Shown here piece after piece: positions 49,919 through 56,673 of a stretch of DNA of 64,000 nucleotides. Source of the stretch: Xylanimonas oleitrophica. Lineage in GTDB: Bacteria > Actinomycetota > Actinomycetes > Actinomycetales > Cellulomonadaceae. Made by a program: the position numbers and the translations under genes. How positions within the stretch are numbered: the stretch's first letter is position 1; every line of letters starts with the position of its first letter. The notes below the pieces were generated by a model that did not search any database, had not been told where the DNA came from, and saw nothing but the letters and a program-made list of their open reading frames with translations. The stretch is taken from assembly GCF_003244315.1 (NCBI RefSeq), contig NZ_QKWH01000002.1, positions 248,001 through 312,000 of the forward strand, given 5' to 3'.

Positions 49919-50850
49919 CCCTTGACGGCTCCTTGCATGATGCCGGCCACCAGCTGGCGACCGAGGATGGCGAAGATCACGAGCAACGGTAGGGTCACGA
50001 GGAACACGCCGCTCATGACCAGCGAGTAGTCCACGAAGTAGTTGGCCTGCAGCATCCGGACCACGAGCGGCAGGGTGGGGTTGTCCTGGTTGAGCACGAT
50101 GGACGGCCAGAAGAAGTTCGTCCACTGCTGCACGAACGTGAACAGCGCCAGCATCGCCGCCGCCGGGCGCGCCGCGGGCAGCGCCACGTGCCAGAACGTG
50201 CGGATCATCGACGCCCCGTCGACGCGGGCGGCCTCGATCAGCTCGTACGGCAGCGCCTCCGACAGGTACTGGGTCATCCAGAACACACCGAACGCGCTCA
50301 CCAGCGCCGGCACGATCACCGCCTGCAGCTTGCCGATCCACCCGATCTCGGACATCAGGATGTACATCGGGATGATGCCGAGCTGGGTGGGCACCGCCAT
50401 GGTGGCGATGACGAAGACGAGCAGCGGCCCGCGGCCACGGAAGCGCAGCTTGGCGAAGGAGTAGCCCGCCAGGGTCGAGAACAGCACCACCGCGAACGCG
50501 ACGGTCACCGAGACGATCACCGAGTTGGTCAGCGCCTTGACGAAGTTGACGTTGTCCGACGTCACGATCTCGGCGAACCGGTCGAACAGCGAGGCGTCAG
50601 GCAGCCACTGCGGGATCGCTCGCTGCGCGATCTCCTGCGGCGTCGAGGAGCCCAGCACCAGCGTGAAGTACAGCGGGAACAGCGAGATCAGCACGGTGGC
50701 GGCCAGCACGGTGTACGTCACCCAGCCCGGGCGGCGTGCGGCCCCGTAGCCGTGCGAGCCCCGGGGTCCCTTGCCGGCGGCGCGGCGTCGTGCGGCGGCG
50801 CGGGCAGCCCCGCTGCCCGCGGTCTGGGCGGTGACGGCGACGGAGCTCAT
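49915..50850 (-). CDS. cebG: Cellobiose ABC transporter permease CebG
   Basis: 311-residue inner-membrane subunit of a CUT1-type sugar importer. After a basic cytoplasmic leader of about 42 residues there are six helices; the ATPase-contact EAA loop is EAARVDGASMIRTFWHVALP. The tail VAGIMQGAVKG is typical of MalG-like permeases. The ATPase gene is missing from the operon, as in Streptomyces ceb, where the shared MsiK ATPase energises the system. ATG at 50850 overlaps the cebF stop. Confidence 0.93.
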   Translation of the reverse strand: MSSVAVTAQTAGSGAARAAARRRAAGKGPRGSHGYGAARRPGWVTYTVLAATVLISLFPLYFTLVLGSSTPQEIAQRAIPQWLPDASLFDRFAEIVTSDNVNFVKALTNSVIVSVTVAFAVVLFSTLAGYSFAKLRFRGRGPLLVFVIATMAVPTQLGIIPMYILMSEIGWIGKLQAVIVPALVSAFGVFWMTQYLSEALPYELIEAARVDGASMIRTFWHVALPAARPAAAMLALFTFVQQWTNFFWPSIVLNQDNPTLPLVVRMLQANYFVDYSLVMSGVFLVTLPLLVIFAILGRQLVAGIMQGAVKG

Positions 50851-51872
50851 GCGCCCCTCCTCGGTCGTGCGCCGGAGCGCGGGTCGGACGTCGAGATGCG
50901 GCGGGTGATCAGGAAGTTCACCAGGCCGATCACCACGATGATCAGGAACAGGATCCAGGCCACCGCGGCGCCTCGGCCGAAGTTCTTCTGGTTGCCCCAC
51001 GCGACGTCGTACAGGTACAGCACGACGGTCATCCACTGCCGGTCGGCGCCGCCCAGGCCCTGCTGGTCGAACAGGCGCACCTCGTCGAAGATCTGCAGGC
51101 CGCCGATGGTCGCGGTGATGACGATGAAGATGATCGTCGCGCGGATCTGCGGCACGGTCACCGAGAAGAACTGTCGCACCCGCCCGGCACCGTCGATCAC
51201 GGCTGCCTCGTACAGCTCGCGCGGCACGGCCTGCATCGCCGCGAGGAAGATCAGGGTGTTGTACCCGGTCCACCGGAAGTTGACCATCGTGGCGATGGCG
51301 ACGTGGCTGGCGAACCGGTCACCGTGCCAGGCCACCGGGTCCATGCCGACGACGCCCAGCAGCTCGTTGATGAAGCCGTACTGGTCGGCGAACAGGCGGC
51401 CGAAGATCATCGACACCGCCACGGGCATGACCACGTACGGCACCAGCACGCCCATGCGCCAGAACGTCGCGGCGCGCAGGTTCTGGTCGAGCAGCGCCGC
51501 GAGCGCGATCGCCACCAGCACCTGCGGCACGCTCGACAGCACGAAGATCGAGAAGGTGTTGGTCAGCGCCTTCCAGAACGTGGGCTGGGCCAGCACGTCC
51601 GCGTAGTTCTGCAGCCCCACGAACTCGCCCTGGCCGCCCAGCAGGTTCCACTGGTGCACCGAGACGTAGGCCGTGTAGAGCAGAGGGAACAGACCCGTCA
51701 GCGCGAACAGCACGAAGAACGGGGAGATGTACAGGTAGGGGGAGAGCTTCACGTCCCAGCGGCCGAGCCGCTGCGTGAACCCGATGCGCCGCGCGGGGCG
51801 GGGGGTCGTGTCGGGTCCGGGGCCGGGCGGGTCCGTGGCGCCGCGGCCCGCCGTAGGTGTCAGGACGGCCAT
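50847..51872 (-). CDS. cebF: Cellobiose ABC transporter permease CebF
   Basis: 341-residue MalF-like permease partner of CebG. A Pro/Gly-rich leader of about 40 residues, six helices, and the EAA loop EAAVIDGAGRVRQFFSVTVP. It sits between the binding protein gene and cebG; the 130-base gap before it contains a large hairpin, which in such operons protects the upstream message and lowers permease expression relative to the binding protein. ATG at 51872. Confidence 0.93.
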   Translation of the reverse strand: MAVLTPTAGRGATDPPGPGPDTTPRPARRIGFTQRLGRWDVKLSPYLYISPFFVLFALTGLFPLLYTAYVSVHQWNLLGGQGEFVGLQNYADVLAQPTFWKALTNTFSIFVLSSVPQVLVAIALAALLDQNLRAATFWRMGVLVPYVVMPVAVSMIFGRLFADQYGFINELLGVVGMDPVAWHGDRFASHVAIATMVNFRWTGYNTLIFLAAMQAVPRELYEAAVIDGAGRVRQFFSVTVPQIRATIIFIVITATIGGLQIFDEVRLFDQQGLGGADRQWMTVVLYLYDVAWGNQKNFGRGAAVAWILFLIIVVIGLVNFLITRRISTSDPRSGARPRRGA

Positions 51873-51932
51873 GTCTTCGCGTTCCTCCGTGCGTCAGGGC
51901 GATCGCTGGGGCAGAGCGGACGGGAGCGGACG

Positions 51933-51982
51933 GGTGCGGGGCGGGCCCGGTCGGACGGCGTCGTCCGGTCCCGCCCCGCACC
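51933..51982 (-). terminator. Intercistronic hairpin between cebE and cebF
   Basis: Outer stem of 13 bp and inner stem of 6 bp separated by an uneven internal loop (51933-51957 with 51962-51982), starting 20 bases after the cebE stop. More likely an attenuating or mRNA-stabilising structure than a full terminator, because cebFG depend on the upstream promoter. Confidence 0.6.
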
Positions 51983-52002
51983 ACGTCAGGCGGTCAGGGG
52001 CG

Positions 52003-53322
52003 TCAGAGCCCCAGGTCGGCGTACGACTGGAGGGCGCCCTTCCAGCTCGTCTCGGCGTCCTGCGTCTTCTCGATGTCGACGCGCTTGATGGCGTCCTGCA
52101 CCGTCTGGTGGATCGAGAAGTAGTTCGGACCCTTGTACGCGTTGCCCGTGATGGCCTGCGCGCGGGTCGAGAAGATCTGGCCCACCGGCGCGTCGTTGAA
52201 GAACGGGTTGGTGAACGACTGGACCTGCTCGGTCTCCTGCGCCTCGAGCTGCGAGGGGAACGTGCCCGCGTTCTCGAACGCCTGGGTCTGCTGCTCCGGG
52301 GCGGTCAGCCAGGCGGCGAGCGCCTTGGCCTCCTCGGTGTGCTTGCCGGCCGCCGGGACGGTGAGGAACGAACCGCCCCAGTTGCCGCCGCCGCCGGGGA
52401 AGACGTCGGCGACGTCCCAGCCGGTGATGCCGCCGGAGTTCTGCTCGATGGGGCCGGTCATCCACGCCGGGCAGGCCATCGTGGCGAACGCGTTCGCCTG
52501 GAAGCCGGCGACCCAGTCGTCGCCCCACTGCTCGAGGCCGGCGGACAGGCCGTCGTCGACGGACGCGGTCACCACGGCGTCGTACAGGCCCTTGACCTCG
52601 GTGTTGCCGTCGAGGGGGAGCGGCTCGGCGGTCTCCGGGTCCTCGTAGGCGGCCTCGACCTGGTTGACCATGGCCTGGTAGGTGGCCATGGCGGAGTCGT
52701 ACCAGGCGGCGTCGGAGGCGGCCACGAACTGGCGGCCCACCTCGAAGTACTCCTCCCACGTGGCGTCCTCGCCGCCCAGGAGCTCGGCGACGGCCTCGCG
52801 GTCCGACGGCAGGCCGGCGGCCTCGAACAGGTCGGCGCGGTAGCAGATGGCCTCGGGGCCGATGTCGGTGCCGTAGCCGATGAGGCGGCCGTCGGCCGAC
52901 GTGGCCTGCTGGACCTTCCAGTCGACCCAGCGGCCCTCGAGGGCGGGGTCGCTCAGGTCGGTGAACAGGTCGGGGTACTGGAGGAGCTCGGGCAGCCAGT
53001 CGACCTCGATGGCCTCGATGTCGGCCAGGCCGGCACCGCCGGCGGCGATCTTGGTGGTGAGGTTGCTGCGGGCGTCCTCCGACTTGGCGGCCTTGACCTG
53101 CTTGACCGTGACGTTCGGGTGGGCCTCGGTGTACGCGGCGAGCAGCTCGTCGGTGTAGCCGAAGTCGTTGAACGTGGCGACGGTCAGGGTGATCTTGCCG
53201 TCCGCGGACTGGTCCGTGGCGTCCGCGCCGCCGCCGCAGGCGGTCAGCGCGAGGGCGAGCGTGGCGGTGCCGGCGGCGGCCGCTGCGGTGCGGCGTCGAC
53301 GGCGCATGGGGGTGCTGGGCAC
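52003..53322 (-). CDS. cebE: Cellobiose-binding lipoprotein CebE
   Basis: Extracytoplasmic solute-binding protein of the CUT1 importer, tethered by lipid. 439 residues: basic n-region (MRRRRRTAAAAAG), hydrophobic core and lipobox LTAC (Cys29), followed by the two-lobed binding fold, family 1 (TVATFNDFGYTDELLAAYTE, YGTDIGPEAICYRADLF, AGFQANAFATMACPAWM). First gene of the operon cebE-cebF-cebG-bglC-cebR. GTG at 53322 has AAGGAG five bases upstream; longer in-frame starts run into the operator region. Confidence 0.93.
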   Translation of the reverse strand: MPSTPMRRRRRTAAAAAGTATLALALTACGGGADATDQSADGKITLTVATFNDFGYTDELLAAYTEAHPNVTVKQVKAAKSEDARSNLTTKIAAGGAGLADIEAIEVDWLPELLQYPDLFTDLSDPALEGRWVDWKVQQATSADGRLIGYGTDIGPEAICYRADLFEAAGLPSDREAVAELLGGEDATWEEYFEVGRQFVAASDAAWYDSAMATYQAMVNQVEAAYEDPETAEPLPLDGNTEVKGLYDAVVTASVDDGLSAGLEQWGDDWVAGFQANAFATMACPAWMTGPIEQNSGGITGWDVADVFPGGGGNWGGSFLTVPAAGKHTEEAKALAAWLTAPEQQTQAFENAGTFPSQLEAQETEQVQSFTNPFFNDAPVGQIFSTRAQAITGNAYKGPNYFSIHQTVQDAIKRVDIEKTQDAETSWKGALQSYADLGL

Positions 53323-53369
53323 GGTGACTCCTTCGTCTGACGGCAGGCCCGTGCGTCGTCGCCGGGCCT

Positions 53370-53383
53370 TGGGAGCGCTCCCA
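53370..53383. promoter_or_regulatory. CebR operator, perfect box
   Basis: TGGGAGCGCTCCCA, a perfect 14-base palindrome identical to the CebR/CelR box known from Streptomyces and Thermobifida, about 50 bases upstream of cebE. Confidence 0.9.
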
Positions 53384-53392
53384 CACGTACGG

Positions 53393-53406
53393 TGGTAGCG
53401 CTCCCA
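53393..53406. promoter_or_regulatory. CebR operator, second box (one mismatch)
   Basis: TGGTAGCGCTCCCA, 23 bases centre-to-centre from the perfect box, so the two lie roughly two helical turns apart and could hold cooperating dimers. Confidence 0.85.
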
Positions 53407-53417
53407 TGTGCGTCCTG

Positions 53418-53446
53418 ATCGTGGCGTCACCGCCGCCTCGTGGCAA
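53418..53446 (-). promoter_or_regulatory. Candidate cebE promoter
   Basis: Minus-strand -35 TTGCCA (53446-53441), 17-base spacer, -10 CACGAT (53423-53418). Both CebR boxes would lie just downstream of the start point, suiting repression by blocking. The perfect palindrome at 53447-53460 (GGGCCGTACGGCCC) abuts the -35 box. Confidence 0.4.
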
Positions 53447-53491
53447 GGGCCGTACGGCCCCTCGTGACGAAGTCGTGACCTGCGGGGGGCC

Positions 53492-54001
53492 TCAGCGGGT
53501 GCCCGCGAGCCAGTCGCGGCCCGCCTGCTCCTCCGCGGCCAGGGTGGTGCGGACGGTCGCCGCAGCGGCCTCCTCCACGAACGAGGCGAACAGCGGCACG
53601 GCCGCCTTGACCTCCCCGCGGTACACCTGCAGGGTGCCGTCCGCCGTGGGCTCCAGCGCCACCGTGCCGGTCAGGCGCACGGGCGTCCCGGTGATCTCCA
53701 GCGCCACCGTGCCCACCCGGCGGCCCGCACCGCCGTCGGGCGCCTCCCAGGCCTCCGCCTGGCGCACCTCCAGGCGCTCGCCGACGAACGGCCGCACCTG
53801 CGCGGGGATCTGGTCGGTGGGCAGCGTGCGGCGCACCACGACGGTGAAGGCACCGTCAGGGGCGTGGTCCACGTCGGCCTGCTCCACGGTGCCCGCCGTG
53901 GTGGACCTCTCGGCCCGCCAGCGGACGAACGACTCGTCCGCGAGCATCGCGGCGACGTCGTCGACGCTCGCGGGATAGGTCTGCTCGACGGTCAGGTGCA
54001 C
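53492..54001 (-). CDS. DUF2505 (SRPBCC-like) protein
   Basis: 169 residues of the DUF2505 family, predicted to form a START/SRPBCC-like hydrophobic-ligand pocket. Conserved runs are HLTVEQTYPASVDDVAAML, VVVRRTLPTDQIP and GTVALEPTADGTLQVYRGEV. Function unknown. In M. tuberculosis the homologue (Rv3218) also sits beside whiB1 and pdtaS. GTG at 54001 has AAGGAGG five bases upstream; the in-frame start at 54118 would overlap the pdtaS start. Divergent from pdtaS. Confidence 0.85.
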   Translation of the reverse strand: MHLTVEQTYPASVDDVAAMLADESFVRWRAERSTTAGTVEQADVDHAPDGAFTVVVRRTLPTDQIPAQVRPFVGERLEVRQAEAWEAPDGGAGRRVGTVALEITGTPVRLTGTVALEPTADGTLQVYRGEVKAAVPLFASFVEEAAAATVRTTLAAEEQAGRDWLAGTR

Positions 54002-54095
54002 GAGCCCTCCTTGCCGGGTACCGGTGCGCCGCACTCTACCTCCCAGGCGCGCACCGGCAGGTGGGACGGGCCGGACGGCCTCCCGCGGGCGCACG

Positions 54096-54101
54096 TACCC
54101 T
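54096..54101 (+). promoter_or_regulatory. Leaderless-type -10 box of pdtaS
   Basis: TACCCT, six bases before the GTG at 54108. Confidence 0.5.
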
Positions 54102-54107
54102 GGGCCC

Positions 54108-55601
54108 GTGTCCGCCATGAGTGACCTGATCTCCCAGCACGCCGACCTCGAGCCGGCCGACGTCGAGTGGCTGCACCTGCTCGTGGGGGACTGGCAGGTG
54201 GTCTCCGACCTGGCGTTCGCCGACCTGGTGCTGTGGCTGCCCTCGCGCGACGGCGGCTTCGTGGCCGTGGCTCAGTGCCGCCCGTCCACCGGCGCGACCG
54301 TCCACTACGACGACATCGTGGGCGCCATCGCCCCCGAGGGGCTGCGCCCCCAGCTCGAGGCAGCCCTGGTGGAGGGTCGTGCCCAGCGCTCGCGCGAGCC
54401 GCGCTGGTTCGGCGCCTACGCCGTGCGCGAGGAGGCCGTGCCCGTGGTCCATGCCGGCCGTGCCATCGCCGTCGTGGCCCGCCAGACCAACCTGGGCTCG
54501 GGGCGCACGCCCAGCCGGCTGGAGCTCAACTACGTCGAGGCGGCCGACGACCTCATCGCGATGATCGCGCGCGGCGAGTACCCGGTGCCCAACGCGGCCA
54601 CCGGCCCGCGCCGGGGTGCGCCCCGCGTGGGCGACGGTCTCATCCGCCTCAACTCCGAGGGCGAGGTGCTCTACGCCTCGCCCAACGCGCTCAGCTGCTT
54701 CCACCGCCTCGGGGTGATCGGGCCCCTCGTGGGGCAGTCGCTCGTCGAGGTGACGAGCGAGATGATCGAGTACCAGTCCACCGTCGACGAGGCGCTGCCC
54801 CTGGTGGTCATGGGCCGCGCGCCGTGGCGCACCGACATCGAGGCCCGCGGCGTGGCGCTGTCCTTGCGCGCCCTGCCGCTGACCGACAACGGCCAGCGGA
54901 TCGGCGCCGTCCTGCTGTGCCGCGACGTGTCCGAGCTGCGTCGGCGCGAGCGCGAGCTGATGACCAAGGACGCGACCATCCGGGAGATCCACCACCGGGT
55001 CAAGAACAACCTGGCCACCGTGGCCGCCCTGCTGCGTCTGCAGGGCCGGCGCATGGAGGTCCCCGAGGCGCGCGCCGCGCTGGAGGAGGCCACCCGCCGC
55101 GTCACCACCATCTCCCTGGTGCACGAGTTCCTCTCCCAGACCCTCGACGAGCAGGTCGAGCTCGACGGCATGCTCAAGCGGGCGCTGCGCATGACCGCCG
55201 ACGTCGCCTCCACGCGCACCTCCGTGCGCACCGTGCAGAACGGGTCGTTCGGCCTGGTGCCGGCCGAGGACGCGACCCCGCTGGCCCTGGTGCTGACCGA
55301 GCTGGTCACCAACGCCGTCGAGCACGGCTTCCCCGACGGGCGCGAGAGCGGCACGATCTCCATCGACGTGGAGCGGTCCGGCTCGAACCTGCGGGTCGTG
55401 GTCGCCGACGACGGCGTGGGGCTCGGCGAGGAGGACATCGCGACGCTCGGGCGCAGCTCCCGCTCCGGTCTGGGCAACCAGATCGTGCGGACGCTGGTGA
55501 CCAACGAGCTCAGCGGCTCGATCGACTGGCGCCGGCGTGCGGGCGGCGGCACCGAGGTGGAGGTGCAGGCGCGCCTGCGCGACGGCGGGGCCTCGCGCTG
55601 A
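54108..55601 (+). CDS. pdtaS: Sensor histidine kinase PdtaS
   Basis: Cytosolic histidine kinase of the PdtaS/PdtaR system, whose regulator PdtaR is an ANTAR RNA-binding antiterminator. 497 residues: GAF domain (about 15-150), PAS domain (about 170-285), HisKA_2 with the phospho-accepting histidine in REIHHRVKNNLATVAALL (His295 or His296), and HATPase (LTELVTNAVEHGF, VVADDGVGLGEED, SGLGNQIV). No membrane segment. M. tuberculosis PdtaS has the same order, nearly the same length, and also neighbours whiB1. GTG at 54108 is chosen for its leaderless -10 box; ATG at 54117 is the alternative. No pdtaR gene is in the window. Confidence 0.93.
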   Translation: MSAMSDLISQHADLEPADVEWLHLLVGDWQVVSDLAFADLVLWLPSRDGGFVAVAQCRPSTGATVHYDDIVGAIAPEGLRPQLEAALVEGRAQRSREPRWFGAYAVREEAVPVVHAGRAIAVVARQTNLGSGRTPSRLELNYVEAADDLIAMIARGEYPVPNAATGPRRGAPRVGDGLIRLNSEGEVLYASPNALSCFHRLGVIGPLVGQSLVEVTSEMIEYQSTVDEALPLVVMGRAPWRTDIEARGVALSLRALPLTDNGQRIGAVLLCRDVSELRRRERELMTKDATIREIHHRVKNNLATVAALLRLQGRRMEVPEARAALEEATRRVTTISLVHEFLSQTLDEQVELDGMLKRALRMTADVASTRTSVRTVQNGSFGLVPAEDATPLALVLTELVTNAVEHGFPDGRESGTISIDVERSGSNLRVVVADDGVGLGEEDIATLGRSSRSGLGNQIVRTLVTNELSGSIDWRRRAGGGTEVEVQARLRDGGASR

Positions 55602-55680
55602 GCGCCGGGTCGCGCCCTGTGCCGCCCGAGCGCTCCTGACGGTGCAGGTCTGCGACCAGCCCGCTGCGCCAGGTCCGACG

Positions 55681-55718
55681 ACGAAGGGCCCCGGACCGTG
55701 TGGTCCGGGGCCCTTCGT
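55681..55718. terminator. Bidirectional hairpin terminator
   Basis: Perfect 17-bp stem (55681-55697 with 55702-55718) between the convergent pdtaS and whiB1 genes. Confidence 0.85.
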
Positions 55719-55730
55719 GGAGCGTTGCGG

Positions 55731-55979
55731 TCAGCCGGCGCGGCGGGCGCGGGCGGTGCGGCGCTTGAGGGCGCGGCGCTCGTCCTCCGACATGCCGCCC
55801 CACACGCCTGCGTCCTGGCCCGACTCGATGGCCCACTTCAGGCAGGTGTCGACGACCTCGCAGCGGCGGCAGACCTGCTTGGCCTCCTCGATCTGGAGCA
55901 GCGCCGGCCCGGTGTTGCCGATGGGGAAGAAGAGCTCGGGGTCCTCGTCGAGGCAGGCAGCCTTGTGGCGCCAGTCCAT
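55731..55979 (-). CDS. whiB1: WhiB1-type iron-sulfur transcription factor
   Basis: 82-residue WhiB protein binding a nitric oxide-sensitive 4Fe-4S cluster and the primary sigma factor. The four cluster ligands are Cys9, Cys37, Cys40 and Cys46; the GVWGG turn (58-62) and basic tail RRALKRRTARARRAG (68-82) contact sigma and DNA. MDWRHKAACLDEDPELFFPIG is nearly identical to M. tuberculosis WhiB1, an essential gene. ATG at 55979 has AAGGAG six bases upstream. The long in-frame upstream extension to 56222 is promoter, not protein. Confidence 0.96.
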   Translation of the reverse strand: MDWRHKAACLDEDPELFFPIGNTGPALLQIEEAKQVCRRCEVVDTCLKWAIESGQDAGVWGGMSEDERRALKRRTARARRAG

Positions 55980-56220
55980 GGCGTTCTCCTTGGTCTCGTG
56001 GCTCGACAGCCTGACCGCCACGCTGTGCGCGCTCGGTGGACCCGCGCGAAGAAGGCACGGGTGGGCTACGAGTTCGATAGGGGTTTGGGCGGAAACTGCA
56101 TCAAGGTTCACACCTCGTGATGCCGTACACAAGGGGTGACGAGAAGATTTCTGGGAGGTAAACCCTGAGGCCTTCCTCACACTGTTGTGAAAGTCCTGGT
56201 CGCGGGTAATCTGGCGCGTC
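55980..56220. promoter_or_regulatory. Divergent regulatory region of whiB1 and membrane protein gene
   Basis: 241 bases, more AT-rich than its surroundings. Rightward: -35 TTGTGA (56185-56190), 16-base spacer, -10 TAATCT (56207-56212), eight bases before the ATG at 56221. Leftward: TTGATG (56104-56099) and TATCGA (56079-56074) are a weaker pair with a long 19-base spacer. An inverted repeat TCACA-N4-TGTGA (56177-56190) overlaps the rightward -35. It has the half-sites in the opposite order to a CRP site. Confidence 0.5.
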
Positions 56221-56673
56221 ATGCCGCAGTCCGAGCCGCCCCGCAGGCCGGGTCAGGAGCCGCTCCCCGAGGGCCAGCCCGCCGGTCGTCCTGCGCCACC
56301 GCCCGCCCTCCGCGCGCTCGTCGCGGGGCTCGGGCTCGAGGCCGCGGTGCTCGCGGTGGCCGCCGCGCTGGTGGCCGTCGAGGCGTTCGCCGGAGGCTCC
56401 GGATCCATCCCGATGAGCGTGTTCCTCGTCCTCTCCGCCCTCGGCGTCGCCTGGGCCCTCCTGGCCGCCGGCCGGGCGCTGCTGGCCGGACGCCGCGGCG
56501 GGCGTTCCGTGGTGATGACCTGGCAGGTGTTCCAGGTCATCGTGGCCTTCAGCGCCCTGACCTCCGGTGCGGGCTGGGCGGTGGCGCTCGGCGTGGGGCT
56601 CCTCGTGGTGGGGCTCGGGGTGGCGGTGCTGCTGTTCACGCGACCCGTGGTGGAAGCGACGACCTGGGGCTGA
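56221..56673 (+). CDS. Conserved four-helix membrane protein
   Basis: 150 residues: a Pro/Arg-rich cytoplasmic N-terminus (1-30) and four hydrophobic helices (about 32-55, 62-85, 97-115 and 118-142). It resembles the small integral membrane proteins found beside whiB1 in other actinobacteria (Rv3217c position); function unknown. ATG at 56221 follows a good promoter with almost no leader. Its 3' end overlaps the convergent EccC-like gene by 38 bases. Confidence 0.8.
   Translation: MPQSEPPRRPGQEPLPEGQPAGRPAPPPALRALVAGLGLEAAVLAVAAALVAVEAFAGGSGSIPMSVFLVLSALGVAWALLAAGRALLAGRRGGRSVVMTWQVFQVIVAFSALTSGAGWAVALGVGLLVVGLGVAVLLFTRPVVEATTWG

Noticed and set aside
56099-56190. A canonical CRP site upstream of whiB1
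   Set aside because: No TGTGA-N6-TCACA is present; only the reversed arrangement TCACA-N4-TGTGA was found.
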